64,000 bases of DNA, from positions 408,762,889 to 408,826,888 of the forward strand of contig NC_081408.1 in assembly GCF_030272615.1 (NCBI RefSeq), written 5' to 3'. A model generated the notes under the pieces. It did no database searches. It was not told the DNA's origin and was given only the letters and a program-made list of their open reading frames with translations. How positions within the stretch are numbered: the stretch's first letter is position 1; each line of letters begins with the position of its first letter. The stretch is from Cryptomeria japonica. Lineage: Eukaryota > Streptophyta > Pinopsida > Cupressales > Cupressaceae. Positions 32,715 through 44,920 of this stretch are shown piece after piece. The position numbers were made by a program, and so were the translations under genes.

Positions 32715-32726
32715 TGGTATCAGAGC
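32715..32726 (+). other. copia-2 primer-binding site
   Basis: TGGTATCAGAGC, identical to the site of copia-1 and with the same two-base gap after the LTR. Confidence 0.9.
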
Positions 32727-33402
32727 AGGTTTATCTGAATCATTGTTGCCGGGAGAAAAAGGAAGGATCGTTCAAGGATTACAAGTCGCTGTCATTGGTA
32801 GACAGTTCGCTGATCACAGAGGAGTTTACAGATCCGTGGCAGGGAAGAATTATGTCAGAAAATCACCATTTATTCAGAAAGACAGTTGATCGTTTTAGAT
32901 TTTTTTGAAAACAATTTTCCAAGGAGGAGATTGCTCAGATGAGGACACATTGCAAAGAAGATCGTTGATAAGAGCAGCGTTGAATGAGATACAACCATCT
33001 GAACAAAGTGTCATTGATTGACCAAAGGAAAATCGCTGCAGCTGAAGATATTGGGTTTACCAGACAAGTGTGTAGTAAGAGGAAAATAAAAAAGAGCCAA
33101 AGGTATTTGAAGATTGTTGTTTAAGAATTGATCGCTGTAAGTCTGTTGCAGACTGTGAAAATAAAAAGGAGATTGCTAAGATCGCAGAATCATTGTGATG
33201 CCATTGCATTGCTGACAACGAAGAAGCCAAAAACGGATCGCATAAGGAGTTCACTGGGTTTGCAAATTGAGAAGGTTGCTATTTGAGAGAGATCGCTATC
33301 CAAACTGGTAAAACTGTTTTATGCAACCTGTAATCAGTTTTTTTTTCAGATCTATGAGCATATAGTATTTTTCTTTTGAAGAGGTCTGGTTTTGTTTAAA
33401 GT

Positions 33403-34184
33403 ATGGCATCAGGCATATGTCAACAACCTGTAATTCCAATATTTTCTGGTAAAAAATATGATAATTGGGCTTTTAGAATGAAGTTGACATTTGATGTTTG
33501 TGAGTTATCGGACATAGTTATAAATGGTTATACAAAACCACAAGATGAGTCTACTTTGAGTTCAAATGAAAAAGCTTGATGAAAATAGACAAAAGAGTAG
33601 AAAGGCTTTGCAGATGATTGGACAAGCATTGAATGATTCAGTTGTTGGAAGGATCAACTTAGCCACTACAGCCAAGCAAGCATGGGATATTCTAGAGACG
33701 ACATATCAAGGTACTAGTAAGGTAAAAATTGTCAAATTACAAGCACTTTGAAAAGAATTTGAAAATTTGCAAATGAAAGATTCTGAATCAATAGATCAAT
33801 TTACATATCGTGTTACGGATTTGGTCAATCAAATAAGGTAGAATGTTGATGAGCTAACAGATCAAAATGTTGTAGAGAAAGTTTTAAGAAGTTTGCCATA
33901 GAAATTTGATGCTTTTGTTGTGGTAATTGACGAATCTAAGGATTCAACTACATATTCTATGGATGAGTTGGTTGGTTCTTTGAAAAATTATGAAGACAGG
34001 TGGAACAAAAATGACAACACATCATTGGAGTATGCATTTAAAACACAAATGACATTTGGCAGAGGTAGAGGAAGAGGAAATCCTGGATTTAGAGGAAGAG
34101 GAAGAGGGAGGGGAAGAAACAATTTTCAAAGAGAAGAAAGAAAGAGTCTAGATCCAGGTGGAAGAAGAAATCAAAATTTCAGCT
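33403..34184 (+). pseudogene. copia-2 gag, N-terminal part, split by LTR-B
   Basis: Starts at ATG 33403 (MASGICQQPVIPIFSGKKYD), the usual Ty1/copia gag beginning. A one-base frameshift at about 33573 leads to KLDENRQKSRKAL, then AWDILETTYQG and an RG-rich basic segment (GRGRGRGNPGFRGRGRGRGR) near 34060-34120. Stops at about 33750, 33840 and 33900 interrupt it. The frame stops at LTR-B and continues on the far side (56716 onward) into the zinc knuckle. The leader from 32727 to 33402 shows no coding potential. Confidence 0.85.
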
Positions 34185-35060
34185 TGTTGGTTCCCAAAAG
34201 AATAGATACCCAAACCCTAAGGATTTAGCCACGTTCCTATCAACGGGTTCAAGGATGAACTTGGCCAACAAACAAGATTCAGTCGCTAGGACTGCAATCT
34301 TCTACACTTTTGTCTCTGCAAGACTAGGGCGGATAGACCTTAATAGTGCCTAATGATTTTTAGACCTACTCATAGGTTGACATTGTTATATAAAGCAAAT
34401 ATCTCAATAAAAATATACCAAGGAAAGGAAGATAAACCTCCAGCTTTGGCTACAACCTTGGTTTATACCTTATACGCTTGCATTGAGATTGGCTATCTAA
34501 GCTAAAACTACTTCTATTGTAGAAATAGAAAAGGTGAAATAAGAATGCAAAAGACAACAAGAGATAAAAGGTATAATAAGAATGGTTCTAAGATCTTAAC
34601 TTGATCGGTACCTATCTAGGGTAAATAGAGTCCAATCCACAAAATATCAACACTTAGAATAAAACATATTCATTAAGCACATTAACATATTATGACTTGC
34701 ACAATTTATTTTAAAAACCACAACAAAATGACCAATATTTTCTATCAAACACATATTGCAGTAGTTCGGAAAATAAAATTTAACTCTTTCTTTAAAAGAG
34801 ACCCACATTCAACTACGTATTCCTATTGGAGGAAGACAAACTCATACATCATTGACATAAAAGTTCATACAACACATGGACAAAGTATAATGCAATCAGA
34901 AAATGATCTTCATTTCATTGATCATCAAAATATTAGTTTGCATTTCAAGTAGACATTTGTAGTAAGGAAATGTTCACCCTTCTCTGTATTAATTTTGGCA
35001 GGTATTACATACTTCATGGAATTTTCAGAATCAGAACCTCGTCACAATGGCCCTGAATTC

Positions 35061-35070
35061 CCTTTTATAG
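35061..35070 (-). promoter_or_regulatory. TATA-like box downstream of the LTR-B ORF
   Basis: CTATAAAAGG on the minus strand, about 885 bases before the LTR end and after the ORF. LTR-C has a TATA-like box at nearly the same distance from its end. Confidence 0.5.
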
Positions 35071-35327
35071 CACCAAGGGAGCAAAACAAGCTTCAGACTG
35101 ATGTGTCACTTGCAAAAACCCTAACTACTACATTTATAAAAACTCTATCAAATAGATCAAAATCTTTTACGTATAGATCTTCAAAACTCATTTATTTCAG
35201 CTATCTGCAAGGATGTCAAGTGGAGCCTGGAGCCGCACCTCTGATGAAATCTATCAGCTCTGCACCTCAAAGTTAGATCTGATGCACCTTGATTGGCAGG
35301 AAGTGGTTGGGAATTTATATCAGATCG

Positions 35328-38300
35328 CTAAAAATACCAATCTGCAGGGGGAAAACAAAAAGGAGGATACCAAAAAGATATACAATCCCACCTACTCCTC
35401 TTCCTCGGGCATGTCCTCCTCCAGGGAGAAATATTTATTATGCCAGATGTCAACATCATTTGTTGGCCAAGCAAATATTTCAGGCCCTGTGGTTTATTCA
35501 TTGCTTCTCTTACCCTTGGAGAAGGCATGGTTGCAGTCTCCAATGAAAATTTATGGTAAAGAGAATCTGCATAAATTTTTTTATCAATAATCATGTGGTA
35601 GGGATTGTCTTGGTTAGGCTCGTTGGCTAATGCATCTAGGACCTTATTAACTATAGCTATAAAATCCTCTCTCCATCTGGTGAGATCTTTCATCTATCAA
35701 AATTGGGGGAATGTCCCACTTTTGCAGGCCTCGGAATGATCTGATCTTCTCTGTTAGAGCCTTCCTCTCTTCCTCCACATGGGGGAGTTCTTTAATCAAT
35801 AAATTGAAATTCTTCCACGTGGTCCTCACAATTTGGGGTGCCTTGAGGTCATTTTTTATTGCTAAAAGAGTTTCTTTTAATTGTTTACCCTTAGGAAACC
35901 AAGTATTTCGGATTGGCTAAAAAAATGAAAGAATGTCATCAATCTGGTCACATAATTGTGACACCAAAGAATAAGAGGCGTAGACCTCATCCAAATGGCC
36001 TAGGACCCTGTCTGAAATCTGCAATATTGTAGATTTCCTTATGTCCAAATATTTTATTTCAGCCTCTTCCTTCGCCTTTTGCAACTCTTCCTTCATCTTC
36101 TCAATCTCTTCTAGCTTGGGACCCACTACAGATGTTGAATTCCTTGCAGCCAAGTCAGCCCTTCACTTGGCATTTTCAATTAATAATTGTCTATGATCAA
36201 CATTCAAAGCCACATGTAAGGCTTTGAGCATCTCATGTTGCATTTCCTGCTCTTTTGCAACCAATTTGGCAAAATGTGCAACATGCATTGACATAGTAGC
36301 TGCCTCTGATGCAGTTGTATCAGCAAGGGTCCTCACCATTGCATCTCATGTCTTATGCTCCATACACCTCAAAAATACAGGCTTGTCTATGCTGGGAGCC
36401 TTGGAACATACAACAAAGGTTGTTATACTTGGGTTGACTCCAGACCCATGCTCTCCAAACTCTTGTGCATAGATGGGGTCCTCTTGCTTCATCAGGTGAT
36501 CAAGAACAAAAATCTTCTCGAGGTCCCATCCTGGTACCAAGAGAATGCCACTCTTCTTAACTAACTCCCTTCCTTCCTCAGGAGTGCACTTAATGCTATT
36601 CATATTAAAAAAAAGATTTCTTCTTTAGATAAATTCTTAACCTTTTCCCTTCACTAGAAGGATTTAAATTCATCAGAATTAACAAAATTATCATCAAATA
36701 GGAAAATTTTAGAGGCATTTACCCTCTCATCCGTGACTTCATCTTTACATATCACACTTGGGATGATTGCCCTATCCAAATCAACTAATACCTCTGTAGC
36801 TTCATCTTCTCCGAAGGAATCATGAGGAGGGGAAGGTGGTGGCACAGTAGTATCTATTTCTTCTGTTGTAATGTTAGCAAAGTCAAAGATCTTTGCTTTT
36901 CCCTTTTCCACCTTCCTTATTATCCTGGGATCTGGTTGTCCTGTTGCTCGAGTCTCTTGTTGAGAAGTACCTTGAGAGGATTCACCTATCAAAACTTCCT
37001 TTCCCTTATACCTTACTGAGGGGTCAAATGGGGGCCTTTCTTCCTCCACCCTACTAGGTTGTATGGCCTTCCTTCGGGCCAACTCATCTTCAATCAATTT
37101 ATTGAAACTTCTGACCTTGCAGGACATCCTAGCAAAGTCATTGAGAATGTTGGCACAAAATCCATGGAATTCAGGGTCCTCATCTTTCCTCTCCCTCTCT
37201 AACTTACTCGAGTAATTCCATTTTCTTCTCCTTTGGAGTGCCTCTGAGGGGTATGCATTCCTAATCAGATCTTCTCTTTCATTAAAATGATGGGTGAAAC
37301 CCCTCCCCTTAATTTATTTGTTCTAACATCATTTATATAGCCCTCAGGGTCATAATGCCTTTCTTGACCCACTTTGAGTCTGTAATTATTGACAAGGAAT
37401 TCTTGCACTTTATCAAGGGTATCACACCTTACATTGAATACATTATATTTTATCATCCGAGGAAGATGTTGCCCCTTCACCCTCAATTTATTTGTTCTAA
37501 CATCGTTTATATGGCCCTTAGGGTCATAATGCCTTGCTTGATCCACTTTGAGTTTGTAATTATTGACAAGTAATTCAATGAATGCCGGCCTAGGTGTGAC
37601 TGTAATGGGCAACATGTGAGGAGCTTGGTTGCATCCATATTAATGTACAATTATAGTATTTAAAATAAGAAATCCCCAAAATTATGGGTGAAGGCACCCT
37701 CAAGATATTCTATATTGTCAGCTCTGGCACTTCTAACCCTTAAAACCTGTACTATGTCTTTTGGGAGTCTGGTTAATTTGACTCCCACCATCATCAAAAT
37801 TCTCAAGACAAAGCAATCAAAGAATGCACAATAATCTGAATATTTTGATCCCTTATCCCATGTTTGGGTCCATGTTTGCACTAGCCAGCTCTTATGTGTG
37901 TTTTGATCAAAAAGGTTCACTTTCAAGGACTCCTCCCACCTAATCATGTTCTGATAAAGAATTAGGTGGCACAATAATGAATAATGCTTGAATTTCAAAC
38001 CTTCCTTAAGGCTCCTTGCATTGATCAAGCATTCATGTAATCTCTCTTGAATAATATCAGCAAAATCATACAATTCGTTTGTGTCTGCATGCTATATTTT
38101 TATTGTCATCATCATAAAATCAACTAGCATCACTATCAATCAACAATTTTCTCCCAAAATCTAGCAGAGAGCATAGTAAGTCTTCGTGAAGTAATCTTCA
38201 AAGAGGGTTAAATTAAGAGGTTCCACCTTTGAATCCATAAGATAACTCTTTCCACCTTTGTACAATCTTTTTAAAAAATGAGGCAGGACCTTGTGCTTGT

Positions 38301-39110
38301 AGAAATCACTGTTGGTATAGTATTCCTTCTTTAGCCTCTCCTTGTTTATGCCTTTAAGAGCACTTTTATCTAAATTGAAACATTCTACTATAGCATCCTT
38401 AGATATGTCAACTAATACATGGTCATGTGCCCTCTTAACTGTCATGATCTGATGATGGTAATTTTTAGCCAATTCTCTAATCAACATTGACTCCACAAAT
38501 ATATTGGGGACCACCAACTTCCCCAAATTCAACCTCCATGGGTTTTAGACTGGGATAGACTTATCTTTGTTTCCATAAAAAAAAAGTAAAATATATCTCA
38601 TCCCCTGTCATTAGTGTGGGCATCCCTGCATCCAGATTCATGATCATTAAATGCAGACTTCATGCCCTCCTACATTGTTGAGCCATGAAATAATTCAAGG
38701 AGGTCTTGGTGGAGGTTCCTTCCCTCCCTTTTTTTTCTTTGTTCCATTTCTTCAATTTTCTCCTCTACTTCTTTTGAAATTTCTTCAGAAATTTTTGATT
38801 GAGCCAAGGGGACTGAAGCCTCTGCAGATTGCTCAGATTGAGCAGGAGCTTGCTCCCCTTCTGCAGGAGTCTGCTTTCTTTTCTTAGGATCCCAGGGTGT
38901 GGCTTTCTTTGAAGAGGCTTTCCTCTTCTTAGGCTTTGAGGCCTCTCCTTTTGGGTTTTTTTCTTTAGTGGGTGGATTCTTAGTAGATAAAGCCTCCACA
39001 AATGGATTTTGGGCAGAGGGCTTTGAGGCTGCTTTCCTCCTCTTTTGAGTGGGCTTCTTGGATTTTAGAGGAGGGATAGGCTCATATGATGACTCCTCTT
39101 CAGTAGTAAC
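35328..39110 (-). pseudogene. LTR-encoded ORF of LTR-B, main part (unknown function), broken
   Basis: Continues in frame from the segment at 54190-54446 across gypsy-2. In order: a Lys/Pro/Ser-rich acidic-basic segment with KKRKASSKK (39110-38670); NPW..NLGKLVVPNIFV near 38544-38490; ISKDAIVECFNLD; YDFADIIQERLHECL near 38070; FKHYSLLCHLILY; YDPKGHI and YDPEGYI in a duplicated segment near 37540 and 37330; a low-complexity acidic spacer; TPEEGRELVKKSGI and PGWDLEKIFVLD near 36590-36520; and a coiled-coil-like tail (EEIEKMKEELQKAKEEAEIK) near 36100. LTR-C shows the same blocks in the same order. Stops and frameshifts are frequent. No catalytic motif is recognised. Confidence 0.7.
37308..37620 (-). 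repeat. 174-bp in-frame tandem duplication inside the LTR-B ORF
   Basis: The segment encoding LLVNNYKLKVDQARHYDPKG recurs as FLVNNYRLKVGQERHYDPEG. The shared 'gtaattattgacaag' lies at 37556 and 37382 on the plus strand, an offset of 174 bases or 58 codons. LTR-C has only one copy of this YDP block. Confidence 0.85.
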
Positions 39111-40455
39111 TCTAGTCACATAAATCTGTCCATTTTAATTAAATGAATATTTGCTATTTATTTGATTAATAAACCCACTAGCCATCAGTTAATTAAATTA
39201 ACATTTAATTAATTCATCTTCAAACATTCTCCTATTAATTAAATAAATTATTGAATTTATTTTAATTAATTCATTAAACCAAATTCATAATCAATTAAAT
39301 AAATAAATCCTATTTATTTAATCCCCCCAACTTGCATTCTCCTACAAATGCAAGTTGCAACCACAAGTTGAAATAAATTTATTTTATTTTAATTTAAATC
39401 CTATTTTCCCTCACACACCAAATCCACTTGCACTCCTAAATCCCCTTCTAGACCCTTCTAACCACTTTCTAATCATTCCTAATTAGCCTAACCCATCCCC
39501 TAAATATTGTTACATTCCTAAGCAACTTGAAGTCACTTCTCAAAGTTCCAAAGTCTTTGAAAAGCATTAAATGCTGACCATTAATGGTTAACTCAACTCA
39601 CCCACATGGTTAGAGACTTTACCTCTAAACTTAACCCATGTGTCTCCTCAAGCATTTATTTCTTTGACCATGGTTATCCTCACTAACTCTTGCACAAGAG
39701 CTTATCCATTGGATAAAGACATTATTTATTGGATAATGGCTTTATTCTTTCAACTCAACATTAACCTTACCTCCCAAGTTAACCCTCAAGTCATGTCAAG
39801 CATTTAATGCTTATTCCCTCTCCTCTCAACCCATCTCTTGTTGACATTTGTCATCCTGGGATTGGGTTGAAAGTCCTCACATGGATCATTAGCCCTTCAA
39901 TCCTGACCCTTGTTGAGATCACTCAATCTCAACCATCCATTGCTCCATTTTACCTATAAATAGAGCTCATTTCTTCACAATTGAGATCCTGAAAACTTGT
40001 ATGCATTTAACCTATAGTCATTTTTAGAGAGAAATTTAGCATAATCATTTATATTGTCATTTTGGACTAAAATAAATCTTAGTTCATTTCATAATATCTC
40101 ATATTTGGCTTGTTTTACACTTGCATAGCATAGTTTAAAGCATTTTTCAATCTTAAATCTCCATAAGACATCCATAGTGCAAAAAGTTGTTGAGAGCTAC
40201 ACTCATTTGGAAACTTGGAGAGGAGAGGAACAAGGGAGGAGGAGCTACAAGCATGGTGGAATGGCATTTGGAGATGCCTTGTTGCATTTGTTGTCTTAGT
40301 TAAATGCTTTATTTTGCTTATAGTGTCTCTCTTGGTATGCATGTTTAGGATAGTCTTTAATTTGTGATTTCTAACACTAACATCTAACAATCGGTTTCTT
40401 GTTTCCTATTTTGTGTTTGTTTATCCTAACAACCATTCCTTTTTGCAGAGCATCA
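39111..40455 (+). repeat. gypsy-2 5' LTR
   Basis: 1,345 bp ending in GAGCATCA. The first two bases are TC where the 3' LTR has TG, a likely point change. TATAAATA is at 39955-39962. It lacks two segments of the 3' LTR (around 52980-53038 and 53250-53315) and has one extra segment around 39458-39495. Confidence 0.93.
39955..39962 (+). promoter_or_regulatory. TATA-like box of gypsy-2 LTR
   Basis: TATAAATA within 'cctataaatagagctc', conserved at 53690-53697 in the 3' LTR. About 490 bases before the LTR end. Confidence 0.65.
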
Positions 40456-40457
40456 TT

Positions 40458-40475
40458 TGGTGAACCTGACGTGAA
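40458..40475 (+). other. gypsy-2 candidate primer-binding site
   Basis: TGGTGAACCTGACGTGAA begins two bases after the LTR end and starts with the TGG expected from a tRNA CCA end. The priming tRNA is not identified. Confidence 0.6.
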
Positions 40476-40539
40476 TCCAACACAAGATTTCTCTACAAAA
40501 CTGCTAACTTTTTTGGTTTAAATTGACACACAGGTTGTG

Positions 40540-40880
40540 CTTTAGCACTTTCGAACACATTTTAGCGCCTGCAAAAGTTCATGATTTAGCGCTTTTGTTC
40601 ACCAGAATAGCGCTATTGTCTGGAAAATAGCGCTATTGTCTGGGAAATAGCGCTATTGTCCATCATTTAGCGCTTTTGTATTTAATGTGGCTCTCTTGTT
40701 ATTAATTTAGCATATTCGTGTGCTCTGTTTGATAGAATTTTATTCTGTCCGGTAGAGTATTTTAGCACTTTTGCTTCTAGTATAGCACATTAGTCACTTT
40801 TTTAGCGCATATGTCGGTTAAGTAGCGCTTTCATGTTAAATAGCGCTTCTATGTTTACACAGAGTGGCGCTATTGTAACA
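40540..40880 (+). repeat. AGCGCT palindrome array in the gypsy-2 leader
   Basis: Seven exact AGCGCT hexamers at 40588, 40609, 40629, 40649, 40669, 40824 and 40842, plus variants (AGCACT, AGCGCC, AGCGCA, GGCGCT). The central five have spacings of 20-21 bases and share the context 'aatagcgctattgtctgg'. The array begins about 65 bases after the primer-binding site. Confidence 0.9.
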
Positions 40881-43333
40881 GAGAGTTGCAATTTTTTTAT
40901 TGTAACCGAAAGTCAAAACCTAGGCTTGTAGAAACCCACCAATACCTCATTTTTTATTTTTGACTAATTGTTTGTTTGTTCATGCATGATTGGAGGAGTT
41001 AGATTAGAAAGCATTGAATTCTTTCTTTCACTTTGTTTTCAAAGTTGGATTAAAACAAATTCATTGTCTCTTTTGGCTTAAAAATTGCACCTCACATTTT
41101 CATTTTGGATCATAAAAAGAATCACATATTTAGTTTTGGTTTGTAAAAAAGAACCCCACTTGCAAGTTAAAAAGAACCACAAACTTCACATCAAATTTTA
41201 TTTGCAAGTTAGGAACAATCTTTATCTTGGTGCATAAAATCAACAACACAACTTTCATTTCTTGCATCAACTTAAGGAAATTCACAATCAACATTTCATT
41301 TTGGGCAAACTAAAAAGAACAAGCCATTTTTCCTTCAAGTTCCAAAAATGATTTTATTTCAAGCAAAAACGTGTTTTTTTTAAATTTCAGTTGACCAGGA
41401 TTTCAAGTTCCTAGTTTACAAAACACTTTGCCTTTGTAGTTAAAAAGAACACCATGATTGTTGGAGCAACATCTCTAAATAGTTAGATCACATTGCAATG
41501 AAAATCAGTTAAAAAGAACAAGTGTTTTTTGTGATTGGCACACTTGTGCAAAGTTGGCCAAGTGGTCCTACTTCTAACACACACTATCCTCTCCCTTGGC
41601 TTTCGTGGTCCTAGGTGAAAGAGAAAAGTGTTAGTAACACTCAAATTTAATATTTTTAAGAGAGGCCTGCCAAGAGACACAACACGCTTGGGAACGACCT
41701 CGCGCGGTAAATCCTTCGAGCCGCTATAGAAATTAAGTGTGAGTGAAAGTTGTAGCCTTGGGTATAGTTGTTCCTATAGTGTAACTTTCCGAAAGGACAA
41801 ATGTGCCTCACCACAAGTTATAAGGCTCTTAGGTAAGTCACTGTAGAATGAACTTATGTCCAAAAACATCAAAAATTACTAAACACCTTTTTTATGTAGA
41901 AACCCACCTGTTCTATTGATTGAGGATATTTGTGATAAATTCAGTGCAAGAGCATAGATGGTTTTTCTCCCAAGATACTCACCATACATATTTCCTTGAG
42001 TAGAAACATAGCTTTTTGAAAAGCTACTTGTAGCTTGATAAAAGTGGTGACTCCCCTATCATAGGGATCATCTATTTTTTATGCTCGCGCAAGACTTAGT
42101 ATATCACATCCTTACCTGCCACAACGGGATTCATAAGGTATGTAGTACCAAAGTTGAAGAAATGTCAAGATGTGGGCTGAAATTATTGCAACTGGCCATT
42201 TGACCTTAGGGATAAAGTGTGTTTGAAGTGTCTTCGTTTTGTGTCAAGACCAGTGATAAACTGAGCTGACTTCAGGATTTTTGGAAAAACATACTCAAAA
42301 ACATTTTGTAAAAGGGTCAAAAAGTTCAAAGATTGGGTTGATTTAGACCCACACCTATTTGTGCCTTTTGAGGCAACATTATTGTGTTTGTGTGCTTGCT
42401 ATATTTTCTTGTCAAAGAAAATCAAAACCAATTTAAAAATAAGTATTCATCCAACACCAATTTTCAAAACCAAACATTTGGAAAAAATCAAAACAAAATG
42501 CAAACAAGATATCAAACTATATGACCATCCTTCACATTTTGAGAAAGAGGAATCTTCATCAACATATCAATTTGAAGCAAAGACCATTAAACTCAAAGGC
42601 TTTCATCAAAAGAAGGAGATTTTTCTATCTCAATAGACAAATCTTTGTCTCACACAGAGCCTTCTTGCGTCATATGCGTCTATATCTTCAAAGAAAATCC
42701 AACGAGTTTGATCAAGAATCTTTGAATAGAAGAGCTTTTACTCAATATAGAGCTTTGAGTTATCATAAAAACAAGGAAGGCAAAATCAATCCTGCCTTCT
42801 TTCCAGACATTTGCATCACATATAACATAGCTCGGGAAGAACCACCAACCCCCAAGACAGAAGAGGAAGAATTTGTCCCATTTGTAACACAGTGTTTTTA
42901 TTGAAGTTTAAACATTCCATCCATTCTCACATTTATAAATCATCAATCCATTTCAAAATATAAAAAACATAAAAAGGTCTTGTCCTAAGTTCTTTTTAGT
43001 AATTGCTTGAATAAAAAACAACACATCAATTTTTAGAGTGTCTCTACATCTAGGATAAACTCATCCTAAGAGGCATTTTTACGCAGGTTAAAACTAGTGC
43101 ATCCTCTCATTACTAGATAGCTTGGTATGTAACACATCTCGGACCTCTCTATACCTTATCATATCCAACATTGTCAACAAACACAACAAGCAATTCATAG
43201 AAGGACTTTGGTAACATCAAACCTTTAAGTGCTAGAGATCCATATGCAAAACACTTCACCAAACATTTATCTCTCATCTCATCATCAACTCATAATAATT
43301 TTCAACAAACTTCAACAACAACTTTCAAACAAA
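40881..43333 (+). other. gypsy-2 long leader, with a possible small ORF
   Basis: About 2.5 kb between the palindrome array and gag. Most has no coding potential. A 127-codon open stretch at 42521-42904 reads a basic half (HMRLYLQRK) and an acidic end (PKTEEEEFVPF). It could be an accessory ORF or a chance opening; I see no homology. Confidence 0.5.
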
Positions 43334-44920
43334 ATGGCTCAAACTAGATCAAGGTCTAAACAACAAGAAATTGAAGAGGAAGAGGAGGAAAATCTCAATG
43401 AGTTCCAAGAAGCCCTTGGAGGAAATGAAAATGAGGAAAATCCTAGTACACCCACTCCTGAAGCAATCGAAAGGGCACAACACAACCCCCTCTTCAATCG
43501 ACTTTTCGATGAGATCCTCAGGAACAATGTTGATGCTCACTTTTTAAGACTTGCCCAAGAGGGAGCCAAACTACCCTCTGATTTTGATATGGAACAATTA
43601 GGGCAAGCATCAGAACACCAGAGTCGTAATGAGGATATAAGAGGTCAAGATCACATCAGATATAACCTTCATCAAGGAAATCCCCCACCTCCTCCTCCTC
43701 CGAATGACATTGACATGTTGAGGCGACAAGTCGAGAATCTCGCCCAACAACTCCATAGTGGTGTGAAAACAAACCAGTTTTCACTTAATGATATTTGTCC
43801 CTATTCCTTTAATAGGAATCTACATATGCCACCTTTTCCATGAGGGTTTGAAACACCTAAGTTCAAAAAGTATCGGGGAAAAGGAGACCCTCGCGATCAT
43901 GTCAAGGAATTTCACTTTGCTTGCCTCGAAGTGGCATATGAGAACACATATCTAATGCGCCTTTTTCCTTAAAGTTTAGTAGGGACAACCACACAATGGT
44001 TTTCTCGACTAATAGGCGGCATTAGGACTTTCAAAGAACTAGTCCAAAAATTTATTGCACATTATTCCCATAACATAGAGCACGATGTCACCATGGCAGA
44101 TCTGTGTAACACCAAGCAAAAACCAAGGGAGCTATTTTCAGCTTTTTTGCAACGATGGCGACAAATATCTAGTAGACGTTCTCTTCAGTTACCCGAAAGA
44201 GAGCTAGTGGAAATATTTATTTCCAACTTAAATGAAGAAATGGAATTCCATCTAGACATGAAAGGTACAAAGTCTTTTAATGACATGATCACAAAAGGTT
44301 TAAAATGTGAACGGGCCCTCATCAAAAAGGGGCTTATCAAAATATACAATGAACCAAAAGATGCCCCTCGCTCACGCTTCAACAGTGATAAACCTAACTT
44401 TTGGAATAAAAACAAAACCATTGTTAATGATGGGGTTGTAGATGCAAGGACTATCAAGAGTGCACAACTTGTGGTTTGATTTGCGAGGCAAAACCCCCCT
44501 CCTAAGAACAACACGGTTGCTCCCCCACCAAAACAAGGACGTAATGTACTGCAAGAGGAACCAAGGCAAAGACAACATAATTATAAAACAAAAGGTACAT
44601 ACACTCCCTTAGGGGAACCTATTGAAATAGTGTTACTTCAATTGGTCTCATCAAATCTCGTAACTTTACCAAAAACATCTAATTACGAACCTTGGGTTCA
44701 ACCTCCATGGTGGAGGGATAATGAACATTGCGAATTTCATCAAGGGAAAGGGCATAAAACAAGTAATTGTCATAGATTGAAAGATCTTGTTTAGGATCTT
44801 ATTGATCGAGGAGAGATTGAAATTGAAGGACATGACCCAAAAACCATGAATAATGATCATCTTATGTTTAAAAATCCACTTCCATCACAAGATCAAAGGG
44901 GTCCTTCCACTTCAGGATGA
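43334..44920 (+). pseudogene. gypsy-2 gag, broken
   Basis: Starts at ATG 43334 with MAQTRSRSKQQEIEEEEEEN, a basic then acidic N terminus. The capsid core shows FETPKFKKYRGKGDPRDHV, TTTQWFSRL, FKELVQKFIAHY, ELFSAFLQRWRQI and ELVEIFISNL, the usual retrotransposon gag block order. Near 44730-44775 a Cys/His cluster (CEFHQGKGHKTSNC) serves as zinc knuckle. Stops at 43843, about 43970, 44479, about 44793 and 44920 lie in a single frame, so decay was mainly by point change. Gag packages element RNA. Confidence 0.88.

Noticed and set aside
40540-40880. AGCGCT array as a CRISPR array
   Set aside because: Repeat unit is only about 20 bases in total with no distinct spacers, and the context is a retrotransposon leader in a plant.
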